A stretch of DNA of 64,000 nucleotides, taken from Phycisphaerales bacterium (lineage in GTDB: Bacteria > Planctomycetota > Phycisphaerae > Phycisphaerales > UBA1924). This document shows positions 56,653-64,000 of this stretch, piece after piece. The translations under genes were made by a program, and so were the position numbers. The stretch's first letter is position 1; every line of letters starts with the position of its first letter. The notes under the pieces are model-generated. The model was not told the DNA's origin and made no database searches. It saw only the letters and a list, made by a program, of their open reading frames with translations. Location: contig JARGPA010000011.1 in the NCBI GenBank assembly GCA_029213305.1, positions 48,916 to 112,915 of the forward strand. Reading direction: 5' to 3'.

Positions 56653-57018
56653 ATGTCAATAGATCCGCCTCCAGCAGATTGTCCACTCGGTGAGTGTTTG
56701 AGTCTTATCGGAGGAACATGGACTCCAAACATCATCTGGTATCTCAATGATGGACCTGTTCGGTTTAGTGATCTCAAACGTGATATCACGGGGATCTCAT
56801 CGAAGGTGCTTACAACTCGTTTGCGAAAGTTGGAACGCGACGGCACAGTATTGCGAAAGGTTGAACCAACTTCCCCTCCAACTGTGACTTATGAACTTAC
56901 TGAACACGGCCACAAACTGCGGCCAGTAATTGACGCGATTATCGAAGTTGGATACGAACTGAAAGGGATCCGAAAAGCTCGAATTGAAGCGGCCCGGATT
57001 CAGCCTTCTCCACTTTGA
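56653..57018 (+). CDS. HxlR/DUF24-family winged-helix transcriptional regulator
   Basis: 121 residues. Family features in order: CPLGECLSLIGGTWTPNIIW with the conserved N-terminal Cys-containing motif, RFSDLKRDITGISSKVLTTRLRKLERDG (recognition helix and wing) and YELTEHGHKLRPVI. Many members sense electrophiles or oxidation through that cysteine. AAGGAAGAG is upstream. Its 3' end overlaps the convergent methyltransferase gene by 19 bases. Confidence 0.93.
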   Translation: MSIDPPPADCPLGECLSLIGGTWTPNIIWYLNDGPVRFSDLKRDITGISSKVLTTRLRKLERDGTVLRKVEPTSPPTVTYELTEHGHKLRPVIDAIIEVGYELKGIRKARIEAARIQPSPL

Positions 57019-58223
57019 TTTTCAGCATCAACTTCTGATCCTATTCCTTTTCGAGATCCATCGTAGAGTTCATAGCTCAACAATCGACATTCGATCTGAG
57101 AGTTGAAGAAGACTTGTCGGCGCGAAGTTTTGAGCCCGATCTCGTGTGAGAGTGCTCTCGAACCTGTGAACACATGCCCTGTGTATCCCTTGCATCGAGT
57201 CTTGAAGAAGTCTCCGATATCAGAATAGGTCGCTTTGAGTTCATCGGTTTCGCCGAGTCTTAACCCATATTCTGGGTTGAGGATGACATGCCCAGATTCA
57301 TACTCTCCGAGAGCAGGGATCTCGGTATCTGCAAAGTCACATGCCTCAAAGTCGATGAGATGATCAACGCCTGCAGTCTGTGCGTTCTTCTTTGCTGCTT
57401 GAATCGCGCGCGGATCATTATCCGTTGCAATGATCGGCATCGGGTCTTTGAGAATCGGTTTGGACTTGCGAGCTTCTCTTCGCATTTCAAGATATGCATC
57501 ATCAAGATCCAACATCGTGTGCAAGCAACTCGCATCAGAGCGGAAAAGCCCAGGCGCGCGTCCAGTTGCGATGAGTGCAGCTTCGATCGCGAGTGTCCCT
57601 GAACCACACATTGGATTGACGAGAGGGGTTGTCCCGTCATATCCCATCCCCATCAATACCGCAGCTGCGAGAGTCTCGCGCATCGGCGCATCGTGAGGCA
57701 TCTTTCGATATCCACGATCGGAGAGACGCACGCCGTTCGTGTTGAGATAGATCCACGCGCGATCTTGTTTCCATACGAAATGGATGACAACTGCGGATCG
57801 ATCTGGTCCCGAATCAGGGCGAGCTCCTGTTTTTTCAGTAATGCGATCAACAATCGTGTCTTTGAGCACAAGGTTTGGGTACATCGTGTTGTCGACGCTG
57901 TGATGTTCGATATTTGAAGTAATCGTGAAGTATGAATCGTTGGGAATCAAATCTTCCCAAGGGAATGCGGCCGCCTCTTTCTTGAGGGCATGTAGAGATG
58001 GGCAACGGAACCGATTGAGCAACCAGAATGTATGTTGCGCCGTCCGGAGCTGAAGATTGATCCGAAGACAATCCTCAAGAGTCGCACCAATATGAACCGC
58101 GACATGATCTTCTTCTTGGATCTCGTACCCAAGCTCTTCGACTTCTTTACGCAGAAACGGAGTGATGTGCTCGGCGCAGGTAATGCGTGTGAGCCGTTTT
58201 TTGTGGGGGTCGAGTTGGCTCAT
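57000..58223 (-). CDS. THUMP-domain RNA methyltransferase (RlmL N-domain/TrmN-like)
   Basis: 407 residues from the ATG at 58223; the longer frame to 58298 is unlikely. An N-terminal THUMP-type region (THITPFLRKEVEELG, HVAVHIGATLEDCLRINLQLRTA) is followed by a class I SAM fold with NPMCGSGTLAIEAAL (motif I region), IATDNDPRAI and a catalytic-region NPEYGLRLGE, where Glu stands in the position often held by Pro (NPPY). The family methylates guanine in 23S rRNA or tRNA; the position is not determined. Confidence 0.85.
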   Translation of the reverse strand: MSQLDPHKKRLTRITCAEHITPFLRKEVEELGYEIQEEDHVAVHIGATLEDCLRINLQLRTAQHTFWLLNRFRCPSLHALKKEAAAFPWEDLIPNDSYFTITSNIEHHSVDNTMYPNLVLKDTIVDRITEKTGARPDSGPDRSAVVIHFVWKQDRAWIYLNTNGVRLSDRGYRKMPHDAPMRETLAAAVLMGMGYDGTTPLVNPMCGSGTLAIEAALIATGRAPGLFRSDASCLHTMLDLDDAYLEMRREARKSKPILKDPMPIIATDNDPRAIQAAKKNAQTAGVDHLIDFEACDFADTEIPALGEYESGHVILNPEYGLRLGETDELKATYSDIGDFFKTRCKGYTGHVFTGSRALSHEIGLKTSRRQVFFNSQIECRLLSYELYDGSRKGIGSEVDAENQSGEG

Positions 58224-58249
58224 GATTTTACTCACACTGAAGTTTCGAT

Positions 58250-58274
58250 GAAAAACCCGCGCTTCGCACGGGTT
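58250..58274 (-). terminator. Terminator downstream of the DUF2339 gene
   Basis: AACCCG pairs with CGGGTT, and the minus strand continues TTTTTC. It lies 125 bases beyond the stop of the DUF2339 gene and just before the methyltransferase start. Confidence 0.7.
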
Positions 58275-58398
58275 ACAAAGAATAGGTCGAAAGAACATGC
58301 TTTGCCTGATCCCTGGCGCTCCTTTGTTCCAATCTCAGTAAAACCAAATTATGTAATTTGTCAGGGTGAGAACGCAGAACATCGATAATGGACAGAGA

Positions 58399-61122
58399 TC
58401 ATGATTCTTCATTCATATCTGATTCGATTGGTTGTTCTGGTCCAGAGTGTGGCGTGGATGATTCTGGATCGTTCGGATCTGGATTATTGAGTGAATCGAC
58501 AAGTCGTGAATAGAGTACTCCCGTTGCGATGATAATGAGTCCAACAGTTAAGGAAGCAATTATTCGAGCAGCCGGCGCAAGAGTCATGGTATCGAGTAGA
58601 AGCACCTTCGCGCCAACAATGCACAGTAGTGTGAGCCCTGCCCATCGCAGTTGACGAGGGAGTTTGAATCCAAGTGATATCGACGCAACAGCGTAGATAC
58701 TCCACCAGATCGAAATCGCGGCACCAAGCGCTGAATCTGTATCAAAGAACAAATGCGTAAATCTGACAACTTCGAGCGAACTGACAATAAGAGTGAAGAC
58801 CCAAAGCATCCCAAAGAGCACTTTACTCATCCATGTACGACTTGATACAAGTTCAAAAGTAGTTGGGACATCATGTGCAATAGAACGAGTCGGCAAAGCG
58901 CGAGCACTATAAAGCATGACAACAAGCATTGCGATCGATGCAAATGAATCGACACTCATGAATGGAATGAGATCAAAAGTGTCTTCATTCACTCCTGTCA
59001 TGTAAAGACACCAACCCGATGCAAGCACAATAGAACCAAATGATGCAATCTCTCCTAGAGACCATGCGAAGAGTCGTTTGCCGAGCAAGACAATCACACC
59101 AATGAATCCCGCATGGGCAAGCAGCATGGTGGGGGTGTCACGCGATGTATCGATTCGTCCAATCGCGATTGCTCCTGCGAGGATTACAAGCGTCGAAGAG
59201 ATGGTGCGGAGTCTATAGGTTGCTCCTGGAAGTGCAGCGATACTCGCCCAAGCGAGAGCAGCAATCAACATTGGAATCACATGAATATCAAATCCATCAT
59301 CGAAACTGGAAAAACTCAACTGTGACATGCAGAGGATAAACATCGCGATACTCGCAAGCACAAACGCATTGATTCGCAATGAGTTGATGGGAACTCTGAC
59401 GCACACCCAGCAACAAATCGCCGCGATTACAATCGATGCAGCGCCAAATGAATCATCAAGAGTCTCATAGTGCAGCATGCTCGCCGCGAAAAGCCATAAC
59501 GCAATTGGTGCGGAAGTGCGCTGTTCAAAAGAGTATCGACTCCGCCACGCTGCAGATGCAAATGTGACACTTGCCGCGATGACTTGGAGGGCCCATCCTG
59601 TAAATGCAAGTCCGAACAAGAGGATCGTTGGGGGAGAATCATAAAACTGATATAGATCGTAAGTAAGTAATCGAATAATCCCGTATGTCATTAGAGTGAT
59701 GCCAAATATTCCTACTGCACGGAAATGGAATCGTCTTGCTGTTTCCACGCCTCCAAGCCCGATTGCTAACCATGCGATGACTTCAATCCAACCTCCAAAT
59801 GCGATCGCAACTGTCGCAACGAGCAAGAGTGATGCATTAACTAGTAACGCAGACAAAAGCAATGAGCCAGGAGTTGCTGTTCTAGATGCGATTGAAGCAA
59901 CTGGATTGAGTCCAAAGCGCATAGATACGAAAATAATCACAACACTTGCAACACAGAAACTCAATGGCGCAAGATAGACGAGATCAGGATTGAAGGATTT
60001 GATCGTGAGTCCTGCAGCGATGACGGCCCAGATTGTCGCTCCAAAGAGAGAGTTGATCCATCGTGAATCTCGAGTTAAGAGTGAGAGTGGATTGAATCGG
60101 ATTTCTCCTATATCAGATTTCGTGAATCCGCTTTGGCACGAGCTCATCCAATGGATCCGATCACGAAGTGAACTGAAGAATCGTGAAGATACTGCAAGCT
60201 CAACGATGGTCATGAACCATGCAAGAGTTACAAAGATCAGGGAACTCAAAGGTGATTGATCATACATTGAGCTCAGCCACAAGGTTCCGATAATCCCAGT
60301 ACCCCACCAAGCGAGTCGTCGTGCATGACTGAAATGTCCACCCTTCCACGCAGAGAGAACAAGTCCCATTGCAAGTAAGAACAATAAATACCCAGGCAAT
60401 ATGACCCGTGAAGGTTCATCACTCGCAAGGAGTACCGGTACGACAAAAGCGCCGACAAGCGAGAGCAATGCGAGGAGTACACGATTGGAAATGGCGCCAA
60501 GAAGAACGCCTCCGATGGAGACTATTGCTAATAAACTAAATGCAAGTTCAGGACCAAACAGGTTGTACATTCTGCTGGCCGCGTAAATTGACGCGTACAT
60601 TGTCGCGATCCCGGCTGCAGAGAAACCTGATGATGCAAGCGGGTTGATTTTCTTTCTAAGAAACTCACCTAACCCGAGTAACAGGATGCCGAAGATTCCT
60701 GCAGATCCACATCGGACAGTTGGAGAGAGTGCTCCGATCCAACCCTCGTCATGTGCAAGCTTGAGGAACATACCTACACCAATGACAACGATCACAACTC
60801 CAAGGAGCATGAGCCCTTTGATTCCAAGTAGCCATTCAATTTTGCGCAGATCAAAGAGACGCTCTGATTTGGACACATGATAATGAGGTTGCGCAGGCGC
60901 TGGTTTCGATTGAACAGTTTTTGGATTCGGGCTTTTTATAGATTTCGAATACTTAGATGTAGCCGCGCTAGCTTTGGGAGGATTGACGAGTGGGTGCACT
61001 CTCTTTTGAGTATGTGTTGTGTGGAGCGCATCGAGTTGCTCAGATAAAGCATCAACGCGTAGAGTGAGTTTATTGACTGTGGATTGGAGTTCTTCAATCT
61101 GTGCGCGGTCATCGTCTTTCAT
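58399..61122 (-). CDS. DUF2339 giant membrane protein
   Basis: 907 residues. A short coiled-coil (residues 5-40) and Ser/Lys/Pro-rich linker precede roughly two dozen hydrophobic helices. DUF2339 signatures at the start of the membrane part are KIEWLLGIKGLMLLGVV..., LKLAHDEGWIGALSPTVR, GEFLRKKINPLASSGFSAAGIATMYA, followed by LLALLSLVGAFVVPVLL. Such proteins occur in many Gram-negative groups with unknown function. The C-terminal tail is acidic and Ser/Pro-rich. Confidence 0.9.
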   Translation of the reverse strand: MKDDDRAQIEELQSTVNKLTLRVDALSEQLDALHTTHTQKRVHPLVNPPKASAATSKYSKSIKSPNPKTVQSKPAPAQPHYHVSKSERLFDLRKIEWLLGIKGLMLLGVVIVVIGVGMFLKLAHDEGWIGALSPTVRCGSAGIFGILLLGLGEFLRKKINPLASSGFSAAGIATMYASIYAASRMYNLFGPELAFSLLAIVSIGGVLLGAISNRVLLALLSLVGAFVVPVLLASDEPSRVILPGYLLFLLAMGLVLSAWKGGHFSHARRLAWWGTGIIGTLWLSSMYDQSPLSSLIFVTLAWFMTIVELAVSSRFFSSLRDRIHWMSSCQSGFTKSDIGEIRFNPLSLLTRDSRWINSLFGATIWAVIAAGLTIKSFNPDLVYLAPLSFCVASVVIIFVSMRFGLNPVASIASRTATPGSLLLSALLVNASLLLVATVAIAFGGWIEVIAWLAIGLGGVETARRFHFRAVGIFGITLMTYGIIRLLTYDLYQFYDSPPTILLFGLAFTGWALQVIAASVTFASAAWRSRYSFEQRTSAPIALWLFAASMLHYETLDDSFGAASIVIAAICCWVCVRVPINSLRINAFVLASIAMFILCMSQLSFSSFDDGFDIHVIPMLIAALAWASIAALPGATYRLRTISSTLVILAGAIAIGRIDTSRDTPTMLLAHAGFIGVIVLLGKRLFAWSLGEIASFGSIVLASGWCLYMTGVNEDTFDLIPFMSVDSFASIAMLVVMLYSARALPTRSIAHDVPTTFELVSSRTWMSKVLFGMLWVFTLIVSSLEVVRFTHLFFDTDSALGAAISIWWSIYAVASISLGFKLPRQLRWAGLTLLCIVGAKVLLLDTMTLAPAARIIASLTVGLIIIATGVLYSRLVDSLNNPDPNDPESSTPHSGPEQPIESDMNEES

Positions 61123-61177
61123 ATGACAATAGTATAGTGATTGCTAACATAATGCAAGAGTAATGTTGAGTAAGCAT

Positions 61178-61207
61178 AAAAAAACCGCCCTTGAATCAGG
61201 GCGGTTT
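61178..61207 (-). terminator. Terminator for tRNA-Ser(GCT)
   Basis: AAACCGCCCT pairs with AGGGCGGTTT, and the minus strand runs into seven T. It starts 11 bases past the tRNA 3' end. Confidence 0.9.
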
Positions 61208-61217
61208 ATTTTGTCAA

Positions 61218-61307
61218 CGGATCGGGAGGGATTCGAACCCTCGGTACAGCTTTACACTGTACACCGGATTAGCAATCCGGCCCCTTCAGCCACTCGGGCA
61301 CCGATCC
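61218..61307 (-). tRNA. tRNA-Ser(GCT)
   Basis: Read on the minus strand: acceptor GGATCGG / CCGATCC with discriminator G, D-loop GAGTGGCTGAAG, anticodon arm CCGGA-TTGCTAA-TCCGG (anticodon GCT, reading AGC/AGU), a long class II variable arm (TGTACAG...CTGTA) and T-loop GGTTCGAATCC. CCA is not encoded. Length 90. Confidence 0.97.
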
Positions 61308-61601
61308 TGAGTTGAGGATCGTAGGACACTATTCTTCATTCAACGACTCTTCGACGGAAGGATTCTGCATTTGCATTACTTTCACTCAGATGAATGAGAA
61401 TTTGCTCTACATCCATAACATCGGTTGAATTGCAACAGAGCCCTTTTCGGGCTCTGCAGCGTGAAATCCGGCTTGAATCTCAGCTCGATATGTTGCGGGA
61501 GGACACAAACACAGAACGAGATTCAAAGTATGAGTCGTATTCATATTACCGAGTACCCACCCGGCGTCGGATTCGTGTATCAAGTTAAGCCAATTTGAAA
61601 T
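61308..61601. other. Intergenic region with a hairpin, no gene recognised
   Basis: An AGAGCCC-TTTTC-GGGCTCT hairpin (61437-61455) is not followed by a T-run on either strand. A 64-codon open frame across part of the region has no ribosome binding site and no recognised domain, so I do not call it. Confidence 0.5.
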
Positions 61602-61871
61602 TTAGTCTGCACCTTCAGCGTTGTTGTCAAGCATATTGCGAAGGTACTTGTTCTCGCGACGCGTTGCTTCTAAATCGAATACGAGGTATTTCACTGAAAG
61701 TCGAAGATGGTCAAGCGAGTCTTGAAGTTCAGTGATAGTCTTTTTCATTCGTTGATGACGAGAGTTGGTCTCAGAAGCAAGTTGAGCAAGCTTCGGACGA
61801 TCTGACTCAGGGAGGGTGTCGATCTGCTCGAGTAGCTGGTGAAGTCGGCTTTGGAACTCGTTTTCTTTCAT
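61602..61871 (-). CDS. Small coiled-coil protein
   Basis: 89 residues, strongly helical (KENEFQSRLHQLLEQIDTLPESDRPKLAQLA and a heptad-rich second half), no recognised domain. AAGGG upstream supports the start. It lies between the structured region at 61892-62103 and the tRNA. Function unknown. Confidence 0.65.
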   Translation of the reverse strand: MKENEFQSRLHQLLEQIDTLPESDRPKLAQLASETNSRHQRMKKTITELQDSLDHLRLSVKYLVFDLEATRRENKYLRNMLDNNAEGAD

Positions 61872-61891
61872 GGCTGATTCCCTTCTTAAGA

Positions 61892-62103
61892 TTTGGCATC
61901 GTTCTCAATATGTCGCAGGCAATGTCCTGCTCTGCCAAACCTAGTTGCACACCTTGGGCCAGCCTCGCGTGCCAAATCGGCGCACCAAGACCTAGGCCCG
62001 GGAAAATCCCCCTCCGTGGGGTCCAGACAGTCCATTTGAGACATCCATGAAGTTTTTGAGTCGCTCCGATCCTTCGAAGGACGAGTCCGGCTGTGCCGGA
62101 TGT
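61892..62103. ncRNA. Highly structured GC-rich intergenic region, possible RNA
   Basis: Several stems lie in 210 bases: TTTGGCA/TGCCAAA (61892-61939) enclosing GCAGG/CCTGC; an imperfect long hairpin CCTAG...CTTGG...GCGTGCC / GGCGCAC...CCAAG...CTAGG (61940-61996); CCCC/GGGG around TCCGT near 62013; palindrome TCCTTCGAAGGA near 62075; and TCCGGC-TGT-GCCGGA (62088-62102). It does not match SRP, tmRNA or RNase P signatures that I can see. Strand undetermined. Confidence 0.4.
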
Positions 62104-62112
62104 TGCCCAGAT

Positions 62113-62775
62113 TCAACGCGGTCGGTGCAATCTCTGCAACGCTCGTTGAGCGGCTGGGGGAGCTTTTTGAGCAATCCGCACCAACTCCTGGGCAGGAACA
62201 GTATTCGCATCTGCGACGACTTTGGAAAGGTGCTTGCGAAGATTCATTTCGAACATCCGATAATAATCCTCTAATTCGTGCCGATTGAATCTACTCAATG
62301 GATCTGCTAGCCCACTTTGTGCGGCAGCCCAATCAATAAGTGATCCACCGTGCCCATCAAAGCGGTACAAGCTCAGAGTTGCTTGGAGTCTTTGAGATGC
62401 AGACGCAAATGGATCACGCGCCGAATCTGGGATTTTCGTCATAATATCGAGTAACTCACGATGGCCTGCAGACGCGATCGGTAGTGGGGCATGATGCTCC
62501 TCGATCTTGGGTTTGAGCACTTGTGCAACCTGGGACGCAAGTTCAATCTGAGCAAATGCTGTAGAGATAGTTTTGAGTCCTGCTCGATCAAATCGAATTG
62601 CGAGTCTTTGACAGGGTTTTCCTTCGTGCGAAGTCGATGAAGCATTCGAGATTAATCCTGAGCCCCATTCAGGTTTTCCTGCATGAACAACACGATCTCC
62701 GAGTTTGAACTTTGGAGAGTATTCTGCATTAATTGACGAATTTGAAGGTGTTGACACATGAGATCCAATGGACAT
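62113..62775 (-). CDS. DUF3553 domain protein
   Basis: 220 residues. Residues 23-80 match DUF3553, a CarD/RapA-like SH3-type fold (FKLGDRVVHAGKPEWGSGLI and RLAIRFDRAGLKTIS). The remainder is a mostly helical region (SARDPFASASQRLQATLSLYRFDGHGG), not recognised. The domain often links to DNA repair or transcription, but no direct evidence is here. Confidence 0.8.
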   Translation of the reverse strand: MSIGSHVSTPSNSSINAEYSPKFKLGDRVVHAGKPEWGSGLISNASSTSHEGKPCQRLAIRFDRAGLKTISTAFAQIELASQVAQVLKPKIEEHHAPLPIASAGHRELLDIMTKIPDSARDPFASASQRLQATLSLYRFDGHGGSLIDWAAAQSGLADPLSRFNRHELEDYYRMFEMNLRKHLSKVVADANTVPAQELVRIAQKAPPAAQRALQRLHRPR

Positions 62776-62935
62776 TGGCCGGGAAAATCAGTGGGGAGCA
62801 TAGGCGCACACTGGTCCCAAACCCTCGTGCGGTCTATACTTGTCTCCGCGAAAAATGCGTTTATACCTGTTGGTACATGCATCGTGAGATACGCAGAGCT
62901 GGGTAACGAATACCGCTCTCAAGTAAGGATAGCAG

Positions 62936-63166
62936 ATGATCGAAGCGTTGAAAAGTGATGAAATCGTCGAGAAGGTTGGTGGTAAGTTCAAACTTACTGC
63001 ATTGATCCAGCGCCGTCTTGAGCAACTGCTCGAAGGTGCTCGTCCTCTAGTCGCACGCGACGGCCGGACTGATCTTGAAATCGTCGTCGAAGAGATCATG
63101 CAAGACAAGATCACACTCGAGTTTATCGATAATGATCCGGTCGCTGCTGAAGAGCCTTTGCTCTAA
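62936..63166 (+). CDS. rpoZ: DNA-directed RNA polymerase subunit omega
   Basis: 76 residues. The omega pattern EIVEKVGGKFKLTALIQRRLEQLLEGARPLV matches the KVxNRFxLVxxAxxRAxQL core in a divergent form. Omega stabilises the beta' subunit. AAGGATAGCAG lies before the ATG. It is followed by coaC with 17 bases between them, the usual rpoZ-coaBC arrangement. Confidence 0.85.
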   Translation: MIEALKSDEIVEKVGGKFKLTALIQRRLEQLLEGARPLVARDGRTDLEIVVEEIMQDKITLEFIDNDPVAAEEPLL

Positions 63167-63182
63167 CTGATCGAATATATAA

Positions 63183-63824
63183 ATGAGTGATAACAACAAC
63201 CAATGTTCGAGCAATGACTCCGATCAAGCAAATGATCAGGACTGGCTTGATCCGGTTTTTTTACGCACTCACTTCAATGACAAATCCATCATGGTCGGAG
63301 TCAGCGGCGGGATCGCAGTATACAAAGTATGTACGATCGTTTCTCGTCTCGCTCAAGCAGGCGCCAATGTCACCGTTGCGATGACACCCGCCGCGACAAA
63401 GTTTGTGACACCAATCACATTCCAAGCTCTCTCTGGGAATCCAGTCTACACCACATCGTGGGAACACATCGAATCGCAAGACCCGCAACATATTTCACTT
63501 GCAGATCGTTGTGACGCAGTCCTTGTAGCGCCATGTACGATGAATACTCTTGCAAACCTAGTGCAAGGCCGAACTGATGATGTTCTTACGTTAATTCTTA
63601 GCGCTGTAGATCGCAAGCGAGTCCCAGTGGTGCTTGCTCCTGCGATGAATGATGCGATGTGGAGTCAGCCTAGCAATCTACGAAATGTTGAACTCGCGGT
63701 AACTGATGGTTTTACGCTCGTTGGTCCTGGGGTAGGTTGGCAAGCGTGTCGACATTCTGGAACTGGACGGATGAGTGAACCCGCAGATTGCCTCAAAGCG
63801 TTGCAGCAAGCAATGAAAGAATGA
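63183..63824 (+). CDS. coaC: Phosphopantothenoylcysteine decarboxylase (CoaC domain only)
   Basis: 213 residues, flavoprotein fold. GVSGGIAVYK opens the FMN site, the active-site His region is HISLADRCD, and PCTMNTLANL and APAMNDAMW are the substrate-loop motifs. It makes 4'-phosphopantetheine for coenzyme A. In most bacteria CoaC is fused to CoaB (phosphopantothenoylcysteine synthetase); the CoaB half is absent here and must be elsewhere. Confidence 0.9.
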   Translation: MSDNNNQCSSNDSDQANDQDWLDPVFLRTHFNDKSIMVGVSGGIAVYKVCTIVSRLAQAGANVTVAMTPAATKFVTPITFQALSGNPVYTTSWEHIESQDPQHISLADRCDAVLVAPCTMNTLANLVQGRTDDVLTLILSAVDRKRVPVVLAPAMNDAMWSQPSNLRNVELAVTDGFTLVGPGVGWQACRHSGTGRMSEPADCLKALQQAMKE

Positions 63825-63911
63825 CTTGGTTTGTGGTGAAAGGGCGACTAAACTAGTTTCCCAACCAAAAAGACATAGATTGTGCATCCCATTGCACTAT
63901 CAAGCATCTTT

Positions 63912-63998
63912 GGAGAGATGGCTGAGCGGTTGAAGGCGCACGATTGGAATTCGTGTGGAGGAGTAATCCTCTCGGGGGTTCGAATCCCCCTCTCTCCG
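63912..63998 (+). tRNA. tRNA-Ser(GGA)
   Basis: Acceptor GGAGAGA / TCTCTCC with discriminator G, D-arm GGCTGAGCGGTTGAAGGC, anticodon arm CACGA-TTGGAAT-TCGTG (anticodon GGA, reading UCC/UCU), a class II variable arm (GGAGGAGTAATCCTC) and T-loop GGTTCGAATCC. CCA is not encoded. Confidence 0.97.
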
Positions 63999-64000
63999 TT

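Noticed and set aside
61394..61588. A 64-codon open frame on the plus strand
   Set aside because: No ribosome binding site, no recognised domain, low-complexity composition, and overlap with a hairpin.
61892..62103. SRP RNA, tmRNA or RNase P RNA
   Set aside because: None of the conserved cores (the GGTCAGG...GGAAGG-type SRP tetraloop, tmRNA TPsiC and tag region, or the RNase P GAGGAAAGTCC element) is visible.

Overview
The window looks like chromosomal DNA of a planctomycete, most likely of the Phycisphaerae lineage. This is inferred from protein features: secreted proteins ending in a PTPG/PSPAG + hydrophobic stretch + RRRR tail (a planctomycete-style PEP-CTERM-like sorting signal), small CxxC zinc-ribbon membrane proteins of a planctomycetal type, a TPR protein carrying alpha-CTD-like domains, and housekeeping genes scattered outside their usual operons (nuoB and atpD alone, rpmH without rnpA or dnaA). 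No 16S gene is present, so the lineage is not proven. I see no phage, insertion sequence, integrase or CRISPR array.

Layout. 1-9.3 kb: thioredoxin, a Gfo/Idh/MocA dehydrogenase, a four-S1-domain RNA-binding protein, a secreted protein of unknown function, dUTPase, two hypothetical proteins, the chorismate mutase/prephenate dehydratase pheA and pdxA. 9.5-17 kb: MATE exporter, TPR + double alpha-CTD protein, RNHCP zinc protein, BFD-like Fe-S protein, a membrane-anchored spermidine-synthase-like enzyme and aroC. 17-29 kb: a possible small RNA, an acetyltransferase, the coupled type II secretion genes gspD-gspE, a BtuF-like binding protein, a long coiled-coil protein, an RsuA/RluB pseudouridine synthase, a YihY/BrkB membrane protein and a double-ACT protein. 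29-35 kb: solitary nuoB, then six tandem paralogous exported proteins with RRRR tails, including an exact duplication of about 290 bp and several structured intergenic elements, ending at rpmH.

35-46 kb: rnc with a strongly folded leader, a secreted EEP-family phosphodiesterase lipoprotein, YceI, a membrane protein with a coupled acetyltransferase, an AT-rich gene that looks foreign, guaA, a small lipoprotein followed by an anti-sigma-type kinase, a STAS protein and an MlaE permease, and a UbiA prenyltransferase. 46-54 kb: ribH-nusB-ftsY, another RRRR-tailed exported protein, a HEAT-like protein, an MscS channel, solitary atpD. 54-64 kb: DUF1569, a BLUF protein with altered key residues, Nudix, an HxlR-regulated SDR/DUF1330 pair with a clear inverted-repeat operator, a THUMP-type RNA methyltransferase, a giant DUF2339 membrane protein, tRNA-Ser(GCT), a structured GC-rich intergenic region, DUF3553, rpoZ-coaC and tRNA-Ser(GGA).

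Most genes are ordinary metabolism and cell maintenance. The most unusual parts are the exported-protein cluster with its embedded RNA-like elements, the alpha-CTD/TPR protein, the BLUF protein, the HxlR module and the folded region at 61.9-62.1 kb.
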